Source of the DNA: Mariniphaga sp964559175
GTDB taxonomy: Bacteria; Bacteroidota; Bacteroidia; Bacteroidales; Prolixibacteraceae
Direction of reading: 5' to 3'
Assembly (NCBI GenBank): GCA_964559175.1
Contig: CAZLGT010000001.1
Coordinates: 62,001 to 126,000, forward strand
DNA length: 64,000 nt
Shown: positions 46,966-56,025 of the stretch, piece after piece
Layout of the letters: each line of letters begins with the position of its first letter
How positions within the stretch are numbered: the stretch's first letter is position 1
Made by a program: the position numbers and the translations under genes
Notes under the pieces: generated by a model
Database searches by the model: none
The model's input: the letters and a program-made list of their open reading frames with translations, nothing else
What the model was told of the DNA's origin: nothing

Positions 46966-48831
46966 CTATTTAATCCCCAATTTTGATTGATACATTTTCA
47001 ACTCCTCCAGAATATTGCTTTTCATGTGAATGAAGTTGGTAATTCCCTTTGCTTCCAGTTCTGTTTTGCATTCGGGAGCTCCGGCAATTACCAGGATTTC
47101 TTTGTCGAGCAGTTCTGCTACTTGTGGCGCCAGTTCTGCATATTCTTCATCGGAGCTGCACAAAACAACGATGTCGGCATTTTTTGCTTTGGCTGCTTCC
47201 AAACCTTCTTTTGCAGTTTTGAAACCGTTGTTGTCGATGACTTCGAAACCGGCTACGGCAAAAAAGTTGGTACTAAACTGTGCGCGTGCTTTCCGGAACG
47301 TGAGGTTACCCATGGGTAGCATAAAAGCTACAGGACGTTTTTTGTTTTTTGCGTGCACATCGGTTTTGTAACGTAGCGCTTCAAACGGTTGTGCAGCGCG
47401 GTAAGGTTTTAATGTTTCCACTTCTGCATCCTTTTCGGTGAGGTCGCTGGCTTTGAAAACCCATTCCGGAAATTCTTCTTTGGCCGTTTCCGAAAAATTT
47501 GGAAACTGATTTACACCCAGCAGGTTTTCACGGCGAAGCGCCACGTTGGTATCCCTTTTGGCAGCCATCGCTTTTATTTCATTCTGAATAAAACCGTCTT
47601 TAAATACCTGCACGAAACCACCTTTTCCCTGCACCTGCAGAAACAAGCTCCAGGCATGTTCGGCAAGCGAGGTGGTAAGGTTTTCAATATAATATGAACC
47701 GGCGCCGGGGTCGGCAATTTTATCGAGGTGCGCCTCTTCCTTCAGCAAAATTTGCTGGTTGCGGGCAATACGTTCCGAAAACTCGGTGGTATCGCCAAAA
47801 ATGGCATTGAACGGCAGTACGGTAATGGAATCGGCGCCACCCAGCACAGCCGACATGGCTTCGGTTTGGGTACGCAGCATGTTCACATAAGGATCGTAAA
47901 ATGTTTTGTTGTAACTGTTGGTTTCGCTGTGGGCAATCAGTTTGGCCGATTCGTCGCTTTTCGGGTCGAATGCCTTCACAATCTGCGCCCAAAGCAAACG
48001 GGCCGCCCGCAGCTTGGCAATTTCCATAAAATAGTTGTTGCCAATGCCAAAATTGAATTTGATGTTTTGAGCCACTTCGTCGGTGCTCAAACCGGCGTCG
48101 GTGAGTTGGGTCAGGTATTCCACTCCCTGAGCCAGCGCAAACGCCAGTTCCTGAACGATGGAAGCGCCGCTGTTGGCAAAAAACTTCCCGTGAACACCAA
48201 TTACTCTGAATTGAGGCAATTCCGAAGTTTTTTCGATGGCTTCTTTCAATTCTTCAAAAGCGTTCGGTTTCAGTTTTCCTTTCAGCACAAACGAACCGAT
48301 GGGGTCGAGCGGCGATGAACCGATGATTTTGGTTTTCTCTTCATTTCCTGCTAAAACATGTTCTGCAAACGGCAGGGCGCAGTTGCAGTTGTCGCAGGGA
48401 CAAACAAAGTTGATTTCAACCGCATCCAGGCAAATGTCTTTCAGCAGCAACGCCAAATCATCCTTGGTTATTTTAGTGTTGCAGTCGAAATAAAATCCAA
48501 GCGAATTGACGCCTTTGCTCAAAACGATCAGCGCTTTTTTGTTGGCTTCGGCAAAATCCTTTACAAAAATATCCTGCCGGATGAACCAGTCGTTGCCGGT
48601 TTCTTTGTTGCCACGCACAAACGGAAATTCCCCGGGAAGTGTATTCAGGTAATTGAGTCCTTCGAGGTTTTCGCGGCGGTAATAAGGACGAACGTTAATT
48701 CCCTCGTACGTTCTCCAAACCAGCGCTCTTTCATAATCTTTGCCTTTTAAATCGGCATTTATTTTGGCTTCCCACGCTTCGGTTGATACAGGCGGGAAAT
48801 CAGAGAAAAGTTTTTGGTCTTTATCTGCCAT
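46966..48831 (-). CDS. mutA: Methylmalonyl-CoA mutase, small (beta) subunit
   Basis: The ATG at 48831 (MADKDQKLFSDFPPVST) gives 621 residues. It is the non-catalytic partner of mutB, with the same barrel fold but a C-terminal domain lacking the DxHxxG cobalt-binding motif. LVWRTYEGINVRPYYRRENLEGL is typical. Normal length. It is the first gene of the pair. Confidence 0.94.
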   Translation of the reverse strand: MADKDQKLFSDFPPVSTEAWEAKINADLKGKDYERALVWRTYEGINVRPYYRRENLEGLNYLNTLPGEFPFVRGNKETGNDWFIRQDIFVKDFAEANKKALIVLSKGVNSLGFYFDCNTKITKDDLALLLKDICLDAVEINFVCPCDNCNCALPFAEHVLAGNEEKTKIIGSSPLDPIGSFVLKGKLKPNAFEELKEAIEKTSELPQFRVIGVHGKFFANSGASIVQELAFALAQGVEYLTQLTDAGLSTDEVAQNIKFNFGIGNNYFMEIAKLRAARLLWAQIVKAFDPKSDESAKLIAHSETNSYNKTFYDPYVNMLRTQTEAMSAVLGGADSITVLPFNAIFGDTTEFSERIARNQQILLKEEAHLDKIADPGAGSYYIENLTTSLAEHAWSLFLQVQGKGGFVQVFKDGFIQNEIKAMAAKRDTNVALRRENLLGVNQFPNFSETAKEEFPEWVFKASDLTEKDAEVETLKPYRAAQPFEALRYKTDVHAKNKKRPVAFMLPMGNLTFRKARAQFSTNFFAVAGFEVIDNNGFKTAKEGLEAAKAKNADIVVLCSSDEEYAELAPQVAELLDKEILVIAGAPECKTELEAKGITNFIHMKSNILEELKMYQSKLGIK

Positions 48832-49494
48832 GTTGAAAATTGTTTTAAAATCGGGGGGCAAAATTAGCCGATTTAAAAGATTGAACCTCAGAATTCAGAC
48901 GGTTTTTAAGGAATGTTAAGAAAAATCATGTTTTCAGTGTGGATATGTAAAGTTATTCTTACCCGGAAATCGGATTGTTTTTTATTTGTTCCTTTCCCCA
49001 AAATTTGACTTCGTCGATTTTCAATTCGCAGATGAACGCTGATTTTTATATTTAGGCTTTATTCGTATTAGGCCATTTAAACGCTGACAGGTCTTAAAGA
49101 CACTGTCAGGTTCTTGATTCCAGACCTTTCAGCGTTTTTATAACCTGAAAGCGCTGATTTATAAAACAACAGATATCCTTGAGGTATCATTATGAACTCT
49201 GGAAATATTATTTCAATACAGTTTCTTTGGTTGTTGAAAAAAAATAAGGTTCTTAAATTTTTGTTTTGATTGTGGTGTCAGACCTCTCAAAGACTGCATA
49301 CAATGGTTTGTGCTTTATTTTAAAGTTGAGCCTAAATATTTAAGTACTCATTACAAGAAAATCTAAAACAGCTGTCATTAACAAATTTTAACTTTTATTT
49401 TAATCTTTGAAAATCAATAATTTAATAGATTATATAATCATTTTGTAAAATTTATTTCATAAATATATAAACAAAAATGATGTTTAATTTTTTA
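48832..49494. other. Intergenic region between mutA and the fasciclin genes, with a long palindrome
   Basis: No gene is supported. A 59-base imperfect palindrome lies at 49079-49137: AAACGCTGA (49079-49087) pairs with TCAGCGTTT (49129-49137), and inside it GGTCT (49090-49094) pairs with AGACC (49122-49126). Further ACGCTGA-like words flank it. It looks like a Bacteroidota intergenic repeat or a two-way terminator. Confidence 0.55.
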
Positions 49495-49502
49495 TATGTT
49501 TG
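49495..49502 (+). promoter_or_regulatory. -7 box (TATGTTTG) of the fasciclin operon
   Basis: TATGTTTG fits TAnnTTTG; no clear -33 TTG is seen at the right distance. Its position supports translation starting at 49571 rather than 49496. Confidence 0.45.
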
Positions 49503-49570
49503 TGTTAGACAAAATGAAAACAAAAAACAGTTCAGAAACAGAAAACAAATTGAAAATTAAAATTGAAAAA

Positions 49571-50482
49571 ATGAAAACAAAATTGAAAATTATTCCGGCT
49601 TTAATGATTGCAGCAAGTTTACTTTTTACTGCATGTAATGACGAAGACGAAACTCCGGTAATGGAGACGAAAAACATTGTTGAAGTGGCTGCTGATGCAG
49701 GAAACTTCAGCATTTTAATTGAAGCTGCTCAGAAAGCAGGGCTTGCCGAATTTTTAAGTACCGAAAACAACCTGACGGTATTTGCACCCACCGATGCCGC
49801 TTTTGCAGCGCTTTTAAGCGACCTTGGACTTTCATCGCTCGATGACATTCCGGTAGCTGATTTGACTCAGATTTTGACTTACCATGTAATCGGCGCCAAA
49901 GTAATGTCAACCGATTTAAGCACCGGCTACGTTCCCACACTGGCCAGTTTCAACAACAACAACATTTCAATGTATGTTGAAGTTGGCAACGGAGTTTCCA
50001 TCAACGGCAGCGTTTCGGTAACCACTGCCGATGTTGAGGCTGAAAACGGGGTTATTCACGTGGTGGACAAGGTGATACTGCCGCCTACAGTTGTAAGCAT
50101 TGCGCTGGCCAACGAAAATTTTACCACGCTGGTTCAGGCGGTTGTGAAAGCAGGTTTGGTTGATGCTTTGAGTGCTGAAGGACCATTTACTGTTTTTGCA
50201 CCCACTAATGCCGCGTTCGATGCACTGTTTGCTCAGCTTGGAATTTCTGGAATCGATGATTTAACCGCCGAACAACTGGTACCAATTTTAACGTACCATG
50301 TGGTACCCGGAAATGTTGTTTCAACGGACCTTTCAAGCGGAGAAGTGGGCACGTTGAACGGACAAAACCTTTCGGTTGACCTGTCTGCCGGAGTGAAAAT
50401 CAACGAGAGCGAAGTGATTGCCGCCGATATTCAGGGATCAAACGGTGTAATTCACGTGATTGACCAGGTGCTTATTCCCTGA
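49571..50482 (+). CDS. Fasciclin (FAS1) lipoprotein with two domains
   Basis: The start at 49571 (MKTKLKIIPALMIAASLLFTACNDEDE) gives a lipoprotein signal with the lipobox LFTAC; 303 residues. Two FAS1 domains follow (about 38-165 and 170-300). Each shows the H1 (TVFAPTDAAFAAL / TVFAPTNAAFDAL) and H2 (NGVIHVVDKVILP / NGVIHVIDQVLIP) boxes. FAS1 domains mediate adhesion to surface glycans or matrix. The second domain is highly similar to that of the next gene. Confidence 0.93.
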   Translation: MKTKLKIIPALMIAASLLFTACNDEDETPVMETKNIVEVAADAGNFSILIEAAQKAGLAEFLSTENNLTVFAPTDAAFAALLSDLGLSSLDDIPVADLTQILTYHVIGAKVMSTDLSTGYVPTLASFNNNNISMYVEVGNGVSINGSVSVTTADVEAENGVIHVVDKVILPPTVVSIALANENFTTLVQAVVKAGLVDALSAEGPFTVFAPTNAAFDALFAQLGISGIDDLTAEQLVPILTYHVVPGNVVSTDLSSGEVGTLNGQNLSVDLSAGVKINESEVIAADIQGSNGVIHVIDQVLIP

Positions 50483-50528
50483 TAAATTTTAAAATCAAAA
50501 TAGTAATAATCAATTAAAAATTCAGAAA

Positions 50529-51113
50529 ATGAAAACAAAAATGAGAAACATCGCAATGGCAGTAGCACTGACAGTTGGAGTAACTTCAGTAACTGCTTCA
50601 GAATTCAATAATGCAGAACTTTTATTGAATACCGCAGAAAAAACAATGGCTATGGAAAGCTGGATGCTTGATGCTGACCTTTTTGGCGCCGACGATTCAA
50701 AAAGCGCCAATTCAACGGTTGTTGAAATTGCAGTGAGCAACCCCGATTTCTCCATTCTGGTGGAAGCGGTATCCAAGGCTGGTTTGGTTGATGCACTGAG
50801 CGCCGAAGGACCGTTTACGGTTTTTGCACCCACTAACGACGCTTTTAAAAGCCTTTTCAGCCAGTTGGGCGTTTCAGGTATAAAAGACCTCACCGCCGAA
50901 CAACTGACCCCGATTCTGACCTACCACGTTGTTTCCGGAAAAGTAATGTCAACCGATTTGTCGAATGCTTCGGTGGCCACGCTTAACGGGCAGAAAATCA
51001 AAATTGACCTTTCATCGGGAGTAAAAATCAACAACAGCAAAGTGGTGGCTGCCGACATCGAAGGCAAAAACGGTGTCATTCATGTAATTGACAGCGTGTT
51101 ACTGCCTGAATAA
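50529..51113 (+). CDS. Secreted single-domain fasciclin (FAS1) protein
   Basis: A 194-residue protein with a Sec signal peptide (MRNIAMAVALTVGVTSVTAS, no lipobox) and one FAS1 domain (about 60-193) with TVFAPTNDAFKSL and NGVIHVIDSVLLP. Its domain matches the second FAS1 domain of the upstream gene over most positions, so it arose by duplication. It probably is co-transcribed with that gene (46-base gap). Confidence 0.92.
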   Translation: MKTKMRNIAMAVALTVGVTSVTASEFNNAELLLNTAEKTMAMESWMLDADLFGADDSKSANSTVVEIAVSNPDFSILVEAVSKAGLVDALSAEGPFTVFAPTNDAFKSLFSQLGVSGIKDLTAEQLTPILTYHVVSGKVMSTDLSNASVATLNGQKIKIDLSSGVKINNSKVVAADIEGKNGVIHVIDSVLLPE

Positions 51114-51179
51114 TTATATGCAGTTCATTACATCACTTGTGATGCTGTGACTTTTCAGAAAAATACGCCATAAAAAATG

Positions 51180-51210
51180 TACCGGCTTCGTAAGGGGCCG
51201 GTAATTTTTT
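51180..51210 (+). terminator. Terminator after the fasciclin genes
   Basis: TACCGG (51180-51185) pairs with CCGGTA (51198-51203), followed by ATTTTTTT. It directly abuts the TonB-receptor stub on the other strand. Confidence 0.8.
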
Positions 51211-51389
51211 TACCACCTGTACGTAAACGAAACTGACGGGATTACCGGGAACAAAGTTATTTGCTTCATCTGGTCGCCTTTTTTGTAGTAATACCACGGA
51301 TTGAGGCGGTTGTAAACATTGTAAACCGAAAAATTCCAGATGTAGCTTTTCCCGGCATTTTGCCGCTCAATGTGGTACGAAAGATTGTT
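51210..51389 (-). pseudogene. 3' stub of a TonB-dependent receptor gene (copy 1)
   Basis: About 180 bases match the 3' end of the receptor gene at 62190 (62190-62369) with roughly ten differences, including a 60-base line that is identical (51301-51360 versus 62281-62340). It encodes the receptor C-terminus (NVYNRLNPWYYYKKGDQM and a final ...TYRW-like end with its stop) but has no upstream gene: beyond 51389 the similarity ends. It is a remnant of a deleted or rearranged receptor gene. Confidence 0.85.
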
Positions 51390-51591
51390 TTTGTTTCAAA
51401 AATATACTCCAAAGAATTGGTCATATTCTTAAAACTTCGCCGAAAACTTTACACTTGGTATAATCGGAAATCCGCTTTGCTGATTTCGATAAAGCATTCG
51501 CGGGTCGTCAAGTTATCCTTTTATTTGTTTGATTAAGGTTGCTCCGCTAATAAGCATAAAATGGAGGGACTAAAATAATTCCTTTCAATAT

Positions 51592-51776
51592 TCAGAGAAA
51601 TGCTTGTTTTTTCAACACATTATACTGCAACCCCACACTTATTACCGGAGATATGGCATTTTCAGGAAAATACCCATTGTTGTTTTCGTTTGGTAGAAAA
51701 ACAGACCCGCTTTTACTGATGCAATCAATTTAAATTTCTCCTGAGTCGATTTTTACAGCTTCTGTATATTTTCACA
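51592..51776 (-). pseudogene. Decayed C-terminus of an outer-membrane beta-barrel protein
   Basis: Reading the minus strand, one frame gives TQEKFKLIASVKAGLFFYQT and, after a shift of one frame, NENNNGYFPENAISP and VISVGLQYNVLKKQAFL then TGA at 51592-51594. Alternating hydrophobic strands (VISVGLQYNVL) are typical of small barrel proteins such as the intact one at 56026. The frameshift and missing 5' part show it is broken. It is downstream of a DUF4249 gene as the intact barrel is downstream of a receptor gene. Confidence 0.65.
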
Positions 51777-51779
51777 TTT

Positions 51780-52856
51780 TTAATTCACCCTGAACATTTG
51801 TTTTCGATAACCCGCAAAAATCCCGGTTCCGTTTTCTATATTACTGTAAACCATGAGTGGCGGATTTCCCAGGTTGCCCCTGTTGGATATTTGAAGCGAG
51901 TAATCTTTTTGAAATTGGTAATACTCTGTGCTTAAATCCAGAAATTCAATCCAATATTCTCCATCATAAAAATATGAGGTGTAAATATCCACTGATGTTT
52001 TTTCTGAGAAATCGCCGAGCAAAGTGAAAGTCTCGTAAGGTGCCTGGTAAAACAGTCCAACCGGAGAGATACATGTTTCCATTGAAAATGCAGCTTGGTC
52101 GCGATAATCAACCTGGTCTAAAAAAGTTGCCTCTCCTATTTCTTCTGAGTTTTCAAATGCCTTTACTTCCCCAATTATTGGGGCAAGAGTTTTCCACAAT
52201 GGACCAAAAACAATTTGCCCGTTTAAAACATTAAGGTTATTTACTATTTGCTGTTCAACTCCCTTTTCAAGCATTTTATTGAAACTATTTTTGTTAAAAT
52301 AATACCTCTTGTATCCTGCAATTGAGTCGAATTTTAACATCCTTACCCGGCAAAGAGAATTGGAATCGACCGGTGGTGTAACTGTAAATCCGGCAGAAAC
52401 CATCTCCGAATAAGCATTATATGAAGTTACAACTGTTCGTAATGTCAGGTCTGTACTTATCTCCGAAACACTGCTTTTGGGAGGGACGGAACTTTGAGCG
52501 ATTATATTCTCCCGTCCTTCTAACTCAACTTTCAGCATATAATTAATGCCTGACTGCGGGTAAGCATCTGCTTCATAAACTCCATTCCTGGTATGTTGTA
52601 AATAGATAGTTGTATTGTTTCCTGTTATCGACACCTGTGCATTTGTCACTGGTTCAGGAGATTCACCTTTATTTAGATTAAACGTTTTATAAATTTTTAC
52701 GCTCCACGGCAAACTGTCTGTAAAAAAACTGGTTACTACAAACTCCTGTGCATCTCCGGAGATTTCAAGTTCGATTTCTTTCATGCAACTTGTAAGTATT
52801 ATGAATGAAGATAGTATAAGTATTTGTTTTGATAAATTGAATATTGTTTGGCTCAT
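51780..52856 (-). CDS. DUF4249 lipoprotein paired with TonB receptor
   Basis: The ATG at 52856 (MSQTIFNLSKQILILSSF) gives 358 residues and a lipobox ILTSC at about residues 20-24. The following SCMKEIELEISGDAQEFVVTSFF is typical of DUF4249, as is the C-terminal YSNIENGTGIFAGY. DUF4249 proteins are outer-membrane lipoproteins found next to TonB receptors in Bacteroidota and are thought to bind the receptor's ligand, as SusD does. It is 10 bases after its receptor gene. Confidence 0.88.
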   Translation of the reverse strand: MSQTIFNLSKQILILSSFIILTSCMKEIELEISGDAQEFVVTSFFTDSLPWSVKIYKTFNLNKGESPEPVTNAQVSITGNNTTIYLQHTRNGVYEADAYPQSGINYMLKVELEGRENIIAQSSVPPKSSVSEISTDLTLRTVVTSYNAYSEMVSAGFTVTPPVDSNSLCRVRMLKFDSIAGYKRYYFNKNSFNKMLEKGVEQQIVNNLNVLNGQIVFGPLWKTLAPIIGEVKAFENSEEIGEATFLDQVDYRDQAAFSMETCISPVGLFYQAPYETFTLLGDFSEKTSVDIYTSYFYDGEYWIEFLDLSTEYYQFQKDYSLQISNRGNLGNPPLMVYSNIENGTGIFAGYRKQMFRVN

Positions 52857-52866
52857 AAGAGTTAAA

Positions 52867-55335
52867 TTAAAATGCATTGAAACTAAACCGGTAACTAACA
52901 GAAGGTACGAAAGTAAAAACCGAGAAACTTTTATAAACAATTTTCCCGTCATCTCCTGTTTCCGGGAAAATCATCATGGGATTATTTCGGGCATAAACAT
53001 TATAAACAGAAAAGTTCCAGGTCCGTACACCTCTGCGTTTTTGTTTAATAAAATTTATTCCAATATCCATGCGATGGTAAGCAGGTAAACGTTCCTGATT
53101 TATGCCACTGTAATAGGTTACATTTTCAGGTTTGTAAATTATCTGGTCGTAAAAACCTAGATCATTCATCATGCCGTATAATGGAGAGCGGGCATAACCC
53201 TGATCTCCACTATACCCTGTCATTGATAAAGTAATGGGCATTCCTGTTGCATACACCCATGAACCCGTTAAATCTATTCTGTTGTTCGGACTGTACATAC
53301 CAACCAATTTAAGCTGGTGCCTGCTATCGTATTTAAAACGGAAAGGTTTTCCATTGTTAAGATTATCAAACTGTCGCGTTGATTCAGAAAGTGAATAGGC
53401 AACCCATCCATTTAGCTTTCCCGAAACTTTCGAAAGCAGAAGCTCTATTCCTTTTGAATTTCCTTTCCCCTGGGTTACTTTTTCATACCATGTTTCATCC
53501 AGCGAAAAAAAGGATTCCCCGTTTTTATAGTTCACAACATTTTTCATGTTTTTATGGTATATTTCAGCCCTGAATTCATACATGTTGCTGAAGTTACATT
53601 TAATTCCAAAATCAAATTGATTTGACCGGGCTGGTTTTAATCCTTTAACAGATGGAACCCACATATCTACCGGAAATGTGCTTCCATTGTCAACCAGCAG
53701 GTGTAAAGGCTGTGCCATTTTTGTCCAGCTTCCATACACCGCAAAACTGCCACTCAGTTTATAATTGGCCATAATACGCGGCTGCAACGAAAAAAAATTA
53801 TCTCCTTTATTATATGTAACCAGAAATGCTGCACCTGCATTTATAAACAATTTATCAGAAAAACTCAAATGATTCTCTATATAGCAGGTTCCTTCAAATA
53901 ATTTCTCCTTGGTTTCGTGTACATTTCTGGAAAAATTTTCTGTTGGCGTTGATTCTGACTCATAGTTTAAATCGAGTTTTCCGGGAACAAAAGTGCGCGA
54001 ATTAATCTGCGCTCCCATAAGTACTTTTAGCCAGGGGAGAGCAAAATAATCAAAATCCGACGCTAAACCTATGTCACCAATCTCTGATAAATTCACAAAA
54101 GATGTGTGTTCGTTTAGCGTATCGATGGACGATATCTGAAAATAATTATTGCCAATCAGTGTTTCGTATTTGTAAGTAGAATACGAAATGGTGGTATTGG
54201 AGAAAAGCTTTTCATTAAACAGGTGGTTCCAACGCGAAGACAGGGTGAGATTTCCCCACTGGTTAGTAAAATCTGAACGGTTTTCGAGTTTTCCATATTC
54301 TATCGAATGATGCGAAAGTCCTCTCTGGTTATACTTCTCTTTTTCTGATAAAAATAGTTTATCTCTACCTGTGTAAATGCTAAAATATACCCGGTCGTTG
54401 GGAGAAAGAATAAAGTTCGATTTTAAATTAATATCGTAAAAATTGTAGCCCGACCAGTTTTTGGTTGTTTTGTACATGTTCTCTTGTTTAATGGCGTTTA
54501 AAGGGGTGTAAAGTAAGTCGGCGTATGTTCTTCTTATGGCAAGAATAAATGACGATTTACCCTTTTTTATGGGGCTTTCGTATATCAATTTTGAAGAAAT
54601 TGTACCAACTGTAAAATCCAGTTTTCTGTTATAAAGGTTGCCTTCTTTCAACCGAATATCGATTACAGAGGATAACCTGCCGGAATACCTGGCCGGAAAA
54701 CCTCCTTTATAAACATCAACGCTTTTAACTATCTCAGGAGTAAATACCGAGAAAAATCCGAAAAGATGATTGACATTATAAACGGGCATCCCATCCAACA
54801 ACATCAGATTTTGTCCCCGATCTCCACCCCTGACATATATGCCGGAACTCCCTTCTTTTCCCATATCTATTCCCGGCATTAATTGCAACGATTTTATTAC
54901 ATCTTTTTCACCCAGCAAACCCGGTATTTTTTCCAGTTGTTTTGCAGTAAACGATATTCTTCCGGCAGGGGTAAAATCTTCGTCGGCAATTTTGGTCGCT
55001 TTAACAATGACGTCATCCAGGGCTTGTCCAGGCTCCAGCAGTATTGCTAAGGTAGTATCGTTTTTGCAAAATACAGACTTGGTTATTTTTTTATATCCCA
55101 CATACGAAACTGTAAGATGCACCGTATCTCCACTATTTGTTTTAAAGCTAAAAAACCCATATGGGTTGGTAAGAGTTCCTTTCCCTGTTATTTTATTATA
55201 GACATGGGCATTAATAAGTGTTTCCCCGCTAAGACTATCGGATACAAAACCACTTATAATACCTTGGGAGAATGCTTCAATTTGCAAAACAGACAACAGC
55301 AACGATAACGCACTAAGGAGTTTTAACAGTTTCAT
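52867..55335 (-). CDS. TonB-dependent receptor with carboxypeptidase-like N-terminal domain (receptor 1)
   Basis: The start at 55335 (MKLLKLLSALSLLLSVLQIEAFSQ) gives a signal peptide and 822 residues. Domains: carboxypeptidase-regulatory-like (about 25-105; GFVSDSLSGETLINAHVYN), plug (about 115-230; KLPGLLGEKDVIKSLQLMPGI-type, GIYVRGGDRGQNLMLLDG) and beta-barrel ending VSYRFSFNAF, with a C-terminal aromatic. No TonB-box is obvious by eye. Uptake substrate unknown. It is followed by DUF4249 and by two pseudogene stubs. Confidence 0.92.
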   Translation of the reverse strand: MKLLKLLSALSLLLSVLQIEAFSQGIISGFVSDSLSGETLINAHVYNKITGKGTLTNPYGFFSFKTNSGDTVHLTVSYVGYKKITKSVFCKNDTTLAILLEPGQALDDVIVKATKIADEDFTPAGRISFTAKQLEKIPGLLGEKDVIKSLQLMPGIDMGKEGSSGIYVRGGDRGQNLMLLDGMPVYNVNHLFGFFSVFTPEIVKSVDVYKGGFPARYSGRLSSVIDIRLKEGNLYNRKLDFTVGTISSKLIYESPIKKGKSSFILAIRRTYADLLYTPLNAIKQENMYKTTKNWSGYNFYDINLKSNFILSPNDRVYFSIYTGRDKLFLSEKEKYNQRGLSHHSIEYGKLENRSDFTNQWGNLTLSSRWNHLFNEKLFSNTTISYSTYKYETLIGNNYFQISSIDTLNEHTSFVNLSEIGDIGLASDFDYFALPWLKVLMGAQINSRTFVPGKLDLNYESESTPTENFSRNVHETKEKLFEGTCYIENHLSFSDKLFINAGAAFLVTYNKGDNFFSLQPRIMANYKLSGSFAVYGSWTKMAQPLHLLVDNGSTFPVDMWVPSVKGLKPARSNQFDFGIKCNFSNMYEFRAEIYHKNMKNVVNYKNGESFFSLDETWYEKVTQGKGNSKGIELLLSKVSGKLNGWVAYSLSESTRQFDNLNNGKPFRFKYDSRHQLKLVGMYSPNNRIDLTGSWVYATGMPITLSMTGYSGDQGYARSPLYGMMNDLGFYDQIIYKPENVTYYSGINQERLPAYHRMDIGINFIKQKRRGVRTWNFSVYNVYARNNPMMIFPETGDDGKIVYKSFSVFTFVPSVSYRFSFNAF

Positions 55336-55433
55336 AAATTTTTTTGTCGATAAGTACATACCTAAACGAAAAACTCGTGTAAAAATTTCCCGGATAAGAG
55401 ATGTAATCTTATCCGGGAAAAGTGATCAATATA

Positions 55434-55778
55434 TTATAGATCGACACTTATTTTATTTTCTTCTAAAATTCCACTTGACCAAAAAGTTACTCTGAAATCC
55501 CTAAGCGCAAAATCTTTATAAAAGGCTTGTGTGGAATAATACAGTTTGCTTATGTAGTGTACCTTAACAGTGCTTCTTGTAGTTCTAATGTAATCATCCT
55601 GAAACCAGCCGGTATATCCGGGGGTAGGGGCCACTCCAATTTCACTCCAATCAATATATTGGTTTTCCAAATTATAAGAAGCTTCGTTATTTCGCCATTT
55701 TTTCGGAATCCCCCTGTATTTCTCCTGATTCATAACCAGATTTAACTCATATCCTGCTTTATAAGTTGGCAGGCCTGA
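55434..55778 (-). pseudogene. Open C-terminal fragment of an unrecognised secreted protein
   Basis: The minus-strand frame is open from just after a TAA (55779-55781) to a stop at 55434, about 114 codons, with a possible Met at 55733. It reads GLPTYKAGYELNLV then KYRGIPKKWRNNEASYNLE, aromatic and Asn-rich like an extracellular domain. There is no signal peptide or start context, so it is probably the tail of a lost gene. Its layout is slightly reminiscent of the lipoprotein at 60727 (YNYQTNQLDW versus YNLENQYIDW) but this is weak. Confidence 0.45.
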
Positions 55779-55802
55779 TTAAATTTTCGAAGGTTTGAAT
55801 TT

Positions 55803-56010
55803 TTACCACCTATAAGTAAACGCCACCGATGGAATTACCGGGAACAACGTTATCTGTTTCATTTGGTCGCCTTTTTTGTAGTAGTACCACGGATTGAGGC
55901 GGTTGTAAACGTTGTAAACCGAAAAATTCCAGATGTAACTTTTTCCGGCATTTTGGCGCTTAATGCAGTACGAAAGATTAAGATTATGAAATTCGGTCTG
56001 ATAATATTGT
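55803..56010 (-). pseudogene. 3' stub of a TonB-dependent receptor gene (copy 2)
   Basis: About 205 bases resemble the 3' end of the receptor gene at 62190 (for example the GGCGGTTGTAAAC and TTCCAGATGTA blocks on the plus strand), with more differences than copy 1. The last codons and stop are kept, but the rest of the gene is absent: the intact barrel gene (stop at 56026) begins immediately beyond. It sits in the same position relative to a barrel gene as copy 1. Confidence 0.8.
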
Positions 56011-56025
56011 TTAACCGGCTATCAT

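Noticed and set aside
51261..51536. Plus-strand 91-codon frame
   Set aside because: It is the antisense reading of the TonB-receptor stub; an almost identical frame appears opposite the intact receptor at 62169-62405.
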